From Roseomonas sp. 18066 (lineage in GTDB: Bacteria; Pseudomonadota; Alphaproteobacteria; Acetobacterales; Acetobacteraceae): a stretch of 43,117 nucleotides of DNA. A program made the position numbers and the translations under genes. The notes below the pieces were generated by a model, which saw only the letters and a list, made by a program, of their open reading frames with translations, had not been told where the DNA came from and did no database searches. This document shows, piece after piece, positions 8,078-15,436 of the stretch (positions are counted from its first letter, which is position 1; every line of letters starts with the position of its first letter). The stretch covers positions 1 through 43,117 of the forward strand of contig NZ_CACSJM010000035.1 in assembly GCF_902706185.1 (NCBI RefSeq), given 5' to 3'.

Positions 8078-9025
8078 TCAGCCGGCCGGGCTCTGGTCGG
8101 CGCCCAGATCGGCAACCGCGCGGCTGCGGCCCTGGTGCTTGGCCTGGTACAGCCCGCGATCGGCGCGGCGCAGCAGCTGCTCCAGCGTCTCGCCCGGCGC
8201 CCGGGTGGCGAAGCCGATGCTGACCGAGATGCGGATGCTCTCGCCATTGGCCAGCGGCACCTCCAGCCCGGCGATCGCCGCGCAGATCCGCTCGGCGGCG
8301 GCGCGCGCCTCGTCCAGCCCGGTCTCCGGCAGCAGCAGGCCGAATTCCTCGCCGCCGAGGCGCCCGAAGACATCGAAGCCGCGGATCATCTTCTGGCAGC
8401 AGGCGGCGAAGGCGCGCAGCGCCGCGTCGCCCGCCTCGTGGCCATGCGCGTCGTTCAGCCGCTTGAAGCGGTCGAGGTCGAGGATCGCCAGCGACAGCGC
8501 CGCGCCGTTGCGCTGCTGGCGGGTGAATTCGGAGGCCGCCAGGTCGTAGAAATGCCGGCGCGAGCGGGCGCCGGTCAGCGCGTCGGTCTCCAGCATCGAG
8601 CGCAGCTCGAGCTCGAGCCGGCCTCTGAGCTCAATCTCGGCGGCCAGCGTCTCGTTCAGCGCCAGCAGGTCGGAGGCCTGCTCGGCCAGCCGCGCCTTGG
8701 CCTTCTGCAGGTCGCGCTGCATCCGGTCCGACAGGCGGACCAGCCGCTCCTGCTCGCGGTAGCTCTGGCGATAGGCCTCGGCCAGGTCGCTGACGGTGCC
8801 GCCGATATCGCCGAGCTGCGCCAGCATCAGCGCGGCGCTGCGCAGCACCTCCTCCTCCTTGTCGAACAGGCTGAAGCGGCGCGCCTCGGGGGCGGCGGCC
8901 AGCGCCTGCGGGTCGAGGGCGCCGGCCGCCAGCTTCGCGGCCAAGGTGGCCGACGCCAGGGTGGCCGAGGCCATGGTCTCGGGCGCGGCGCCCGGGCGAG
9001 CGCTCTGGCGGCCGGCGGTCTTCAT
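8078..9025 (-). CDS. siaD: SiaD-type GGDEF diguanylate cyclase
   Basis: This 315-residue soluble protein has an alpha-helical N-terminal half with a predicted coiled coil (about 80-145, rich in E, R, L) and a C-terminal GGDEF domain. The active-site motif is GGEEF (224-228) and a product-inhibition I-site RGFD (215-218) stands five residues before it, so the enzyme should make c-di-GMP from two GTP and be feedback-inhibited. LDLDRFKRLNDAHGH is the conserved metal/substrate strand. No transmembrane helix or receiver domain is present, as in P. aeruginosa SiaD, where binding of unphosphorylated SiaC to the N-terminal stalk activates the enzyme. The ATG overlaps the siaC stop codon (ATGA). Confidence 0.9.
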   Translation of the reverse strand: MKTAGRQSARPGAAPETMASATLASATLAAKLAAGALDPQALAAAPEARRFSLFDKEEEVLRSAALMLAQLGDIGGTVSDLAEAYRQSYREQERLVRLSDRMQRDLQKAKARLAEQASDLLALNETLAAEIELRGRLELELRSMLETDALTGARSRRHFYDLAASEFTRQQRNGAALSLAILDLDRFKRLNDAHGHEAGDAALRAFAACCQKMIRGFDVFGRLGGEEFGLLLPETGLDEARAAAERICAAIAGLEVPLANGESIRISVSIGFATRAPGETLEQLLRRADRGLYQAKHQGRSRAVADLGADQSPAG

Positions 9026-9408
9026 GCGGGGGTCTCGATCATCTCGAAGCGGGCATGGGTGAAGTCGGCGGAGAAATCCTCCCCCGCCTCCTGCAGCGAA
9101 TCATCGCCTTCCAGGTAGCGCCAGCCGATGCTCACCGGGGCGCCGGCCTCGGCCGCTTCCTCCAGCGTCATGAACAGGTTCATCAGCGCCTTGGCGCTGG
9201 AGCTGTTGAAATAGGACAGCGCCACGTCGAAGCGGATGGCGGCCGCGGGCGCCGCCTGCACATGCTGCTTCAGCCCCTGCAGCAGCGGGCCGAAGAAGGC
9301 GGCGGCGTCCTCCGGATAGGCCTCGCCCTCGAGCGCGAAGCGCCCGGCGGCGAAGTCGAAATCCACTTTCGGAGAGCGGTCCGTCGCCTCCAGCAGGATG
9401 CGTTCCAT
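9022..9408 (-). CDS. siaC: SiaC-type regulatory phosphoprotein (DUF1987)
   Basis: The 128-residue protein matches the small SiaC family: N-terminal SPKVDFDFAAGRFALEGEAY, the central strand-helix SYFNSSSAKALMNLF (residues 65-79) and the Glu-rich C-terminus. In P. aeruginosa SiaC is phosphorylated by SiaB on a Thr in the equivalent loop and only the unphosphorylated form activates SiaD. Here that loop offers three consecutive serines (S69-S71) and no Thr, so the phospho-acceptor is probably one of them. The gene is 15 bases after siaB and overlaps siaD by four bases, so the switch protein and its target are translationally coupled. Confidence 0.9.
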   Translation of the reverse strand: MERILLEATDRSPKVDFDFAAGRFALEGEAYPEDAAAFFGPLLQGLKQHVQAAPAAAIRFDVALSYFNSSSAKALMNLFMTLEEAAEAGAPVSIGWRYLEGDDSLQEAGEDFSADFTHARFEMIETPA

Positions 9409-9423
9409 GGTCGGGCTCGGCTC

Positions 9424-9969
9424 TCAGATATAGGCCTTCAGGCAGAAGAAGCTGAGATCGGCTCCGACGTCCTGAAAATCGAATTCAACGGGGGCGCTGG
9501 CGCGGCGGACGATCTCGATCAGGCCGATGCTGCCGCCGAGGCTGCCCTCCTCGGGCGGCTCCTTCAGCTTGGTGCGGTAATGCGCCTTCAGCTCCTCGGC
9601 GGTCATCCCGGCCAGCAGCGACAGCCGGCCGCGCAGGACGGCGACGTCGCGGTTCAGCACCTCGTTGCCGCAGACCACGAAGAAGCGGCCATCCTCGACG
9701 CCGACGATGATCAGCCCAGCGCTGAGCGGCGGCGTCGGCTCCTTGGCGATGCGGTTGGCCGAGTAGCGGATGACGTTCTGCGCCTGCTCGACGAAGATCG
9801 AGAAGACCCGCTTGGCGATGCCGGTATCGGTCTCTTCCTGCTGCATGCGGGCGCGCAGCACCTCGCCGAGCGAGAACATCACCTTCTCGGAGACGAAGCC
9901 GCTGAAGGAAAGGATGACCCCATTCTCGCGAATGGCCCGGTGGAACGCGGTGTACTGCTGAGCGAGCAA
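9424..9969 (-). CDS. siaB: SiaB-type kinase of SiaC (DUF6272)
   Basis: The 181-residue product has a GHKL-like fold: an N-box-like helix (FVEQAQNVIRYSANR, about 59-73) and a C-terminal glycine box (EEGSLGGSIGLIEIVRRAS). In P. aeruginosa the homologue SiaB phosphorylates SiaC and so turns c-di-GMP synthesis off. The start is placed at TTG (9967-9969) because GGGAGAGGGA precedes it at good spacing and the protein then begins LLAQQYTAFHRAIRENG, like family members; the ATG at 10038 would add a low-complexity Arg/Pro leader that does not look like protein. An out-of-frame ATG sits four bases before the TTG. This is the first gene of the siaBCDA-binding protein operon. Confidence 0.82.
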   Translation of the reverse strand: MLAQQYTAFHRAIRENGVILSFSGFVSEKVMFSLGEVLRARMQQEETDTGIAKRVFSIFVEQAQNVIRYSANRIAKEPTPPLSAGLIIVGVEDGRFFVVCGNEVLNRDVAVLRGRLSLLAGMTAEELKAHYRTKLKEPPEEGSLGGSIGLIEIVRRASAPVEFDFQDVGADLSFFCLKAYI

Positions 9970-10130
9970 GCATCCCTCTCCCGCAAAATCGTTGCGGCGC
10001 CGGCGGCGGGCAGGCCCTGGCGCCCGGCCCCTCGGCAATCGTCAGTGGCATTTATACCGAGGCCTGCCCGCTGCGGTAGCTAAAAATTTACCATTGCGCC
10101 GGGTCCGCGGCAGGTCTTTCCGCAAGAATG

Positions 10131-10173
10131 TGATGGAAGCGGCGCCCCAGCCGGCCCCGCAACTATTCCATCA
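10131..10173. repeat. 8-base inverted repeat with GC-rich 27-base centre
   Basis: TGATGGAA at 10131-10138 is perfectly mirrored by TTCCATCA at 10166-10173. The centre is GC-only except for its last bases. It may be a hairpin at the 5' end of the siaB or poxB transcript or a protein-binding site; I cannot tell which. Confidence 0.4.
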
Positions 10174-10184
10174 AGGATTTACGC

Positions 10185-10210
10185 GGAACGAAATTATCCT
10201 GGGGAGCGCT
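10185..10210 (+). promoter_or_regulatory. Possible EcfG-type (general stress sigma) promoter of poxB
   Basis: GGAAC (10185-10189), 17 bases, then CGCT (10207-10210). The alphaproteobacterial EcfG consensus is GGAAC-N16/17-CGTT, so three of four -10 bases match. The ATG of poxB is about 185 bases downstream. In enteric bacteria poxB belongs to the stationary-phase regulon, which makes a stress promoter plausible. One mismatch in a short motif means chance occurrence is possible. Confidence 0.3.
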
Positions 10211-10395
10211 GGGCGAGCGGCGGCTGATACCAAATCGAATTGGTCCGGTGCCGGGTCTCCCACCGAAGTGTGATCCGGTGCCCCGCGGCCGGCGCGCCAG
10301 GATGCCCGCCCGAAGCCGCCCGGCCCGGAGTCGCCGCCCGGCGCGCCCCGGCCCTCGACGCCCTGCCCGGCGGCCCCGCCCGCCGGAGGTGCCCG

Positions 10396-12135
10396 ATGCC
10401 CAGCAGCGTTGCCGACCAGTTCGCCGCCACCCTCGCCGCCGCCGGGGTGCAGCGCATCTACGGCGTGGTCGGCGACAGCCTGAACGGCTTGACCGAGGCG
10501 CTGCGCCGCCAGGGCCGCATCGCATGGATCCCGACCCGGCACGAGGAGGTCGCCGCCTTCGCCGCCGGCGCCGAGGCGCATCTGACCGGGAACCTCGCCG
10601 TCTGCGCCGGCAGCTGCGGCCCGGGCAACCTGCACCTGATCAACGGCCTCTATGACTGCCACCGCTCCCGCCTGCCGGTGCTGGCGATCGCGGCGCAGAT
10701 CCCCTCGGCCGAGATCGGCAGCGGCTATTTCCAGGAGACCGACCCGACCGCGCTGTTCCGCGACTGCAGCCACTACGCCACCATGGCCGCGAGCCCGCAG
10801 CAATTGCCGCGGGTGCTGGAGATCGCCATCCGCTCGGCGCTCGGCCAGGGTGGCGTCGCCGTGGTCGGCATGCCCGGCGACGTCGCGCTGCAGCCGGCCA
10901 TCCCGGCGCCGCTGCCGAAGCTCGCCGGGCTGATGCCGCCGCCGCCGCTGACCCGCCCCGCCCGGCGGGAGCTCGAGGCCCTGGCCTATCTGCTGTCGCA
11001 GGAGGAGGCCCGCATCACCCTCCTCTGCGGCGCCGGCTGCGCGGGCGCCCAGGCGGAGGTGATGGAGCTGGCCGCCCGCCTGAAGGCCCCGATCGTCCAT
11101 GCGCTGCGCGGCAAGGAGCATGTCGAGGGCCACAACTCCTACGACGTCGGCATGACCGGGCTGATCGGCTTCGCCTCCGGCTACTACGCCATGCAGGATT
11201 GCGACATCCTGCTGATGCTCGGCACCGACTTCCCCTACCGGCAATTCTATCCGGACGGCGCCGCCACCCGCATCGCCCAGGTCGATATCCGGCCGCAGCA
11301 GATCGGCCGGCGGGCGTCGGTCGATCTCGGCCTGGTCGGCGATGTCCGCGCGACGATTGCCGCGCTGCTGCCGCTGCTGGCGCAGCGCGAGGATGGCCGC
11401 CACCTGAGCAAGGCGCTGGCCCATTACCACCGCACCCGCGAGCAGCTGGACGCCGAGGCGGAAGCCACCCCCGGCCGCCGCCCGATCCACCCGCAGCAGG
11501 TGGCGAAGCTGGCCAGCGACCTGGCCGCCCCCGACGCCATCTTCGCCGCCGATACCGGCCTGCCCACTGTCTGGGCGGCGCGCTACCTGGCCATGGGCGG
11601 CGGGCGGCGGCTGCTGGGCAGCTTCGTGCATGGCTCGATGGCCAATGCCCTGGCGCAGTTGATCGGCGCGCAATCCACCCTGCCGCAGCGCCAGGTCGTG
11701 GCCTTCTGCGGCGATGGGGGGCTGGCCATGCTGATGGGCGACCTGCTGACCATCACCCAGCAGAAGCTGCCGGTGAAGCTGATCGTCTTCAACAACGCGA
11801 CGCTGGGCTTCGTCGAGGTCGAGCAGAAGGCCGCCGGCCTGCTGCCCACCGGCACCACGCTGGAGAACCCCAACTTCGCGGCCATGGCCGAGGCCATCGG
11901 CATCAAGGGCATCCGCCTGGAAGACCCGGGCGAGGTCGAGGCCGGCCTGGCCGCGGCCTTCGCCCATCCCGGGCCGGTGCTGGTCGACGCCGTCGTCTCC
12001 CGCACCGAGCTGCCCCTGCCGCCCGCCATCACCGCCGAGATGGCCAAGGGTTTTTCCCTGTATGCCCTCAAGGCGGTGATGGACGGGCGCGGGCGGGAGC
12101 TGATCGACCTGGCGAAGAACCAGTTCTGGCGTTGA
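10396..12135 (+). CDS. poxB: Pyruvate dehydrogenase (quinone) / pyruvate oxidase
   Basis: The 579-residue enzyme is close in length to E. coli PoxB (572). It is a TPP/FAD/Mg flavoenzyme at the inner face of the membrane that decarboxylates pyruvate to acetate and CO2 and passes electrons to ubiquinone. Visible motifs: [19 protein letters not shown] with the TPP-activating E50, [20 protein letters not shown], the SGYFQETDP segment, and the TPP/Mg signature GDGG(439)...N466N467. The C-terminus [20 protein letters not shown] resembles the lipid-activated alpha-peptide of E. coli PoxB, so membrane activation is likely. The ATG follows GGAGGTGCCCG. It converges on the binding-protein gene ending at 12146 with ten bases between. 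Confidence 0.93.
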   Translation: MPSSVADQFAATLAAAGVQRIYGVVGDSLNGLTEALRRQGRIAWIPTRHEEVAAFAAGAEAHLTGNLAVCAGSCGPGNLHLINGLYDCHRSRLPVLAIAAQIPSAEIGSGYFQETDPTALFRDCSHYATMAASPQQLPRVLEIAIRSALGQGGVAVVGMPGDVALQPAIPAPLPKLAGLMPPPPLTRPARRELEALAYLLSQEEARITLLCGAGCAGAQAEVMELAARLKAPIVHALRGKEHVEGHNSYDVGMTGLIGFASGYYAMQDCDILLMLGTDFPYRQFYPDGAATRIAQVDIRPQQIGRRASVDLGLVGDVRATIAALLPLLAQREDGRHLSKALAHYHRTREQLDAEAEATPGRRPIHPQQVAKLASDLAAPDAIFAADTGLPTVWAARYLAMGGGRRLLGSFVHGSMANALAQLIGAQSTLPQRQVVAFCGDGGLAMLMGDLLTITQQKLPVKLIVFNNATLGFVEVEQKAAGLLPTGTTLENPNFAAMAEAIGIKGIRLEDPGEVEAGLAAAFAHPGPVLVDAVVSRTELPLPPAITAEMAKGFSLYALKAVMDGRGRELIDLAKNQFWR

Positions 12136-12145
12136 TCCCGGGGCG

Positions 12146-13750
12146 CTAGCCGCCGCGGCGGATGTTCCAGAACAGCGGCAGCGCCAGCACCCGCCCCGAC
12201 AGGTCGCGGCGATGCGCGGTCGTCAGGAAGGTCGCGCCCAGCGGGATGAAGGGCAGCTCCGCCATGGCGACGCGCTGGATCTCCTCGGCCTTGGCCTTGC
12301 GCGCGGCGTCGTCCGGCGCCTCGAACCATTCTTCGCGCAAGGTCTCCAGCGCCGGCACGTCGGGCCAGCCGAAATAGGCGCCGCTGCCATTGCCGCGCAG
12401 CGCGATGTTCACCGCCGGATCGGCGAATTCGAACCAGGAGAAGGTGGTGCAGAACACCGACCAGCCGCCCTTGTCCAGCGGCTCGCGGCTGGCGCGGCGC
12501 TGCACCACCGTGCCCCAGTCGGACAGCGCCAGGTCCAGGTTGAAGCCGAGGCGCTGGAACACATCCGCCACCACCTGGCTGACCGCCGTCACCGAGGGCA
12601 GGTCGGTCGGCGCCAGCTGGCGCATCGGCTCGCCCTTGTAGCCGGCCTCGCGCATCAGCTTCTTGGCCAGGTCGAAGTCGCGCCTGCCGGCCAGCGGCTC
12701 CAGCCCGGCGGCGCTGGCGGAGGCGGTGCCCGGCGTGAAGACGCCGACATTCTCCTGCCAGAGCTCCTTGTTGTCGCCGACGATCGAGATAGAGACATCG
12801 GACTGGCTGAAGGCCGGCAGCACCGCCTGGCGCAGCGCCTTGTTGTTGAAGGGGCCGTGCAGATGGTTGAAGCGCAGCCCGGGCACCTGCGGGAAGCGGT
12901 CCAGCTTCTCCACCGTCAGGTTGCGGTCGCGGCGCATGGCGTCGGCCAGCTCCGGCGGCGGCTGCTCGTACCAGTCGACCTCGCCGGAGCGGAGCGCGGC
13001 GGCGGCCGTCGCCGGGTCGGGGATCATGTTCCAGACGACGCGGTCGAAATGGGCAACCTTCGGCCCGGCGGTCAGGCTGACCTCGCCGGACGGCGCCGGG
13101 ACATACTGGGAAAAACGTTCATAGACGGCGCGGCTGCCAGAGACGAACTCTTCCGATTTGAAGCTGTAGGGCCCGCTGCCGATGATCTCGCGCACCTGCT
13201 CGAAGGGGCTGGTGGCGGCCAGGCGCTCCGGCATGATCGCCGCCTGCGGGCCGACCGAGCCCAGCGCATGCAAAAGCTGCGGGAAAGGCTTCTTCAGGAC
13301 GAAGCGCAGGCGGCGCTCGTCCAACGCCACGAGTTCCGCGGTGACGCTTTCCAGCTTCTGGCCCATCGGGCTGCGCTTGGCCCAGCGCTTCAGGCTGGCG
13401 ACGCAGTCCTGGGCGCGGACCGGCGAGCCGTCATGGAAGCGCAGGCCCCCGCGCAGGGTCACCGTCCAGGTCAGGCCGTCGGTCGAGACCTCGGACCCCT
13501 CGGCCATCTGCGGCTGCGGGCGCAGCTGGGCGTCCATGCCATAGAGGCTGTCGAAGACCAGGTAGCCATGCACCCGCGTCACCGCGGCGGTGGTCCAGAT
13601 CGGGTCCAGCGCCGTCAGCGGCGCCGAGGGCACGAAGATCAGCGTCTTCGCCCGCGAGGCCTGGGCGAAGGCCGGCCGGATCAGGGCAGGCGTCATCAGC
13701 GGCGACACGGCAAGACTTGTCGCGGCGCCCAGCAGGTGGCGTCGTTTCAT
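12146..13750 (-). CDS. ABC-type peptide/dipeptide solute-binding protein (SBP_bac_5)
   Basis: The 534-residue protein starts MKRRHLLGAATSLAVSPLMT, a twin-Arg-like signal peptide with cleavage after AFA near residue 29. Family 5 features include LVFDSLYGMDAQLRPQPQMAEG (first lobe), LTWTVTLRGGLRFHDGSPV near residue 95 and FNNKALRQAVLPAFSQSDV near residue 300. It resembles the binder at 1315-2892 along its whole length (same motifs, same conserved DWGTV segment), so the two are paralogues. It is the last gene of the minus-strand operon 17859-12146, separated from the VOC gene by 54 bases holding a strong GC hairpin (13773-13795). No permease is nearby. It may capture the substrate that the dehydrogenases upstream degrade. 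Confidence 0.88.
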   Translation of the reverse strand: MKRRHLLGAATSLAVSPLMTPALIRPAFAQASRAKTLIFVPSAPLTALDPIWTTAAVTRVHGYLVFDSLYGMDAQLRPQPQMAEGSEVSTDGLTWTVTLRGGLRFHDGSPVRAQDCVASLKRWAKRSPMGQKLESVTAELVALDERRLRFVLKKPFPQLLHALGSVGPQAAIMPERLAATSPFEQVREIIGSGPYSFKSEEFVSGSRAVYERFSQYVPAPSGEVSLTAGPKVAHFDRVVWNMIPDPATAAAALRSGEVDWYEQPPPELADAMRRDRNLTVEKLDRFPQVPGLRFNHLHGPFNNKALRQAVLPAFSQSDVSISIVGDNKELWQENVGVFTPGTASASAAGLEPLAGRRDFDLAKKLMREAGYKGEPMRQLAPTDLPSVTAVSQVVADVFQRLGFNLDLALSDWGTVVQRRASREPLDKGGWSVFCTTFSWFEFADPAVNIALRGNGSGAYFGWPDVPALETLREEWFEAPDDAARKAKAEEIQRVAMAELPFIPLGATFLTTAHRRDLSGRVLALPLFWNIRRGG

Positions 13751-13772
13751 CAGGCTCGTTCCGTCAGGTGAT

Positions 13773-13795
13773 GCGGCCGCCCCGGCGGCGGCCGC
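13773..13795. terminator. Nine-base-pair GC hairpin between VOC and binding-protein genes
   Basis: GCGGCCGCC, loop CCGGC, GGCGGCCGC: a perfect all-GC stem. It is not followed by a U-run on either strand. Inside an apparent operon it could block 3' exonucleases or partly terminate, setting the binding protein apart from the enzyme genes. Confidence 0.45.
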
Positions 13796-13804
13796 GGGGA
13801 AGCG

Positions 13805-14683
13805 TCAGGCGGCCACGAAGCGGATCAGCGCATTGCCGCAGGCGACGATGTCGCGCACGGCCGGCCCTTCGGGAGTTTCAACGGTGTCGATGCCAGCCTC
13901 GGCCAGCACCCGGCGCGCGGCGCCGAGGTCGGCGACCGCGATATCGATGGCGGCGCCGGCGTTTTCACCGGCCGCCATGACCGGCTGCGGCGCGTCGGCG
14001 AAGACGGTGCTCCAGGCGTCAGGGCGCAGCACGCGGAACACCCCCTGCCCGGTCGCGACCTCCCAGCCGAAGGGATGCTCGACCGGCGCGATGCCGCCGA
14101 ACATAGCGGAAAGCCGCGCCAGCACCGGCGCCGGATCGGGCGCGCGATAGGTGACGGCGCCGATGAAGCGGGCGGTGTTGGCGTGGCTCATCCAGGACGG
14201 CACCCAGACCAGCTCCGGCTTGTGCTGCTGGCACAGGAAGTGGGAGACGCGCGGCAGCGCCTTGTCGCGCAGCACCTCGAGCTCGACCACGGCCTCGTCC
14301 CAGTCGCCGCCGGGCACCTTGACGCGGCGGCGGAAATGGATGGCGCCGCTGGGCGCGATGCCGCGGCTCGCCATGTCGGCGCGGTCGCCGGCGGCGTCGC
14401 GGCTGTGCAGGGCGACGAGGGACAGACCTTCGCGCTCGGCCAAAGCCTCCTGCATATGGCGCCCGAAGAAGAAATCGCCGGTGCCGTAGCCGCCGGTCAG
14501 GCTCTCGTCATAGACGCTCATCACCTCGAGCAGCGAGCGCTCCAGCACCGCCAGCGTCGTGCTGGTGCCCCAGGGGTGCAGCCCCACCGGCGTCATGGTG
14601 AAGCCGAGCCGCGTGTAGAAGCCGCGGGCGCGCTCGATGTCGCGCACCAGGACCAGCGGATGGTCAATCCCGGGCATGCTCAT
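13805..14683 (-). CDS. VOC-superfamily (glyoxalase-like) protein
   Basis: The 292-residue product begins MSMPGIDHPLVLVRDIERAR, a typical first beta-alpha unit of the vicinal oxygen chelate fold (GIDHPLVLVRDIERARGFYTRLGF cut here for length; key residues H8 and the FY/LGF turn). A second pair of modules starts near RFIGAVTYRAPDPAPV. The pattern (GTSTTLAVL, VSHFLCQQHKPELVW) looks like the glyoxalase-3-like domain of unknown substrate. VOC enzymes are metal-dependent lyases, isomerases or dioxygenases; function here is unknown. The ATG overlaps the serine acetyltransferase stop codon (ATGA); a second in-frame ATG is two codons later. It belongs to the 17859-12146 operon. Confidence 0.8.
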   Translation of the reverse strand: MSMPGIDHPLVLVRDIERARGFYTRLGFTMTPVGLHPWGTSTTLAVLERSLLEVMSVYDESLTGGYGTGDFFFGRHMQEALAEREGLSLVALHSRDAAGDRADMASRGIAPSGAIHFRRRVKVPGGDWDEAVVELEVLRDKALPRVSHFLCQQHKPELVWVPSWMSHANTARFIGAVTYRAPDPAPVLARLSAMFGGIAPVEHPFGWEVATGQGVFRVLRPDAWSTVFADAPQPVMAAGENAGAAIDIAVADLGAARRVLAEAGIDTVETPEGPAVRDIVACGNALIRFVAA

Positions 14684-15435
14684 GCGGCGATCTCCAGCGC
14701 AGCCAGGTGCTGCGGATAGGGGTGGCGATGCTGCCCGCGCTGTACAGCGGGATTGCCGGCGACGGTGGTGCGCGGCGGCACAGAGCGCAGCACGACGCTG
14801 CCGCTGGCGACGACCGCCGCCTCGCCCACCTCGATATTGCCCAGGATGGTGGCCCCCGCCCCCAGCACCGCGCCGCGGCGGATTTTTGGATGCCGGTCGC
14901 CATCGGCCATCAGCGTGCTGCCGAGCGTCACGCCATGCCAGAGGCAGACGCCATCCTCGATCACCGCGGTCTCGCCGACCACGAGGCCGATGCCGTGGTC
15001 GAGGAACAGCCCCCGCCCCAGCCGCGCCGCCGGATGGATATCGGCGCCGAGGATGGCCGCCCCCGTCTTCACCGCGATGGCCAGCTCGGTCTCGCCGTCC
15101 ATCCACAGCCGGTGCGCCAGGCGATGCGCCACCAGCATGTGGAAGCCGCGCCCGCCCAGCCAGGTGCCGACCAGCCCGCCCGGCTCGAAGTTCAGCCGGG
15201 TGATGGCGTCGAGGTCGGCGAGCGCCGCGGCCACGTCATCCGGCGCCTCGGCGAAGCTGCGCTGCGCCAGCGGGCCGATCTCGACCCAGCCGCCCGGCAC
15301 CAGCCGCCGCAGCAGCCCGGCCAGGCCGCTGGCGGCGTCCGAGGCCAGCGCGGTCTCGCCCAGCCCCGCCGCCAAAGCGGGGACGCGCGCCGCCAGGGCA
15401 GCGGCCTCTTCCTGCAGGCGGGGCCAGAGGCTCAT
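14680..15435 (-). CDS. cysE: Serine O-acetyltransferase
   Basis: The 251-residue enzyme makes O-acetylserine from serine and acetyl-CoA. The C-terminal left-handed beta-helix of hexapeptide repeats (about 130-235) contains the CysE active site: ADIHPAARLGRGLFLDHGIG with D132 and H147, and DRHPKIRRGAV with H182; the spacing D-15-H-35-H equals that of E. coli CysE (143/158/193). AGNPAVQRG closes the helix. The start MSLWPRLQEEA was chosen because it lies one base after the aldehyde dehydrogenase stop. Placement inside a dehydrogenase operon rather than with cysK or sulfate genes is unusual and hints at a specialised acetyl-acceptor or a paralogue of the housekeeping enzyme. Confidence 0.88.
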   Translation of the reverse strand: MSLWPRLQEEAAALAARVPALAAGLGETALASDAASGLAGLLRRLVPGGWVEIGPLAQRSFAEAPDDVAAALADLDAITRLNFEPGGLVGTWLGGRGFHMLVAHRLAHRLWMDGETELAIAVKTGAAILGADIHPAARLGRGLFLDHGIGLVVGETAVIEDGVCLWHGVTLGSTLMADGDRHPKIRRGAVLGAGATILGNIEVGEAAVVASGSVVLRSVPPRTTVAGNPAVQRGQHRHPYPQHLAALEIAA

Positions 15436-15436
15436 C

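Larger units (their letters stand above)
9970..10395. promoter_or_regulatory. 426-base divergent region between siaB and poxB
   Basis: No convincing gene lies here. Visible items: a TATAAA hexamer on the minus strand (10051-10056) that could be a -10 for siaB; an 8-base inverted repeat TGATGGAA/TTCCATCA (10131-10138 and 10166-10173); a GGAAC-N17-CGCT pair (10185-10210) resembling an EcfG stress promoter towards poxB; an inverted repeat ACCAA-N6-TTGGT (10229-10244); and a 9-base direct repeat TCCGGTGCC (10244-10252 and 10274-10282). GGAGG stands six bases or so before the poxB ATG. Confidence 0.5.

Noticed and set aside
9992..10273. 93-codon plus-strand frame in the siaB-poxB gap
   Set aside because: Starts inside siaB leader, Arg/Pro-rich, no ribosome site or domain, and runs across several regulatory-looking repeats.
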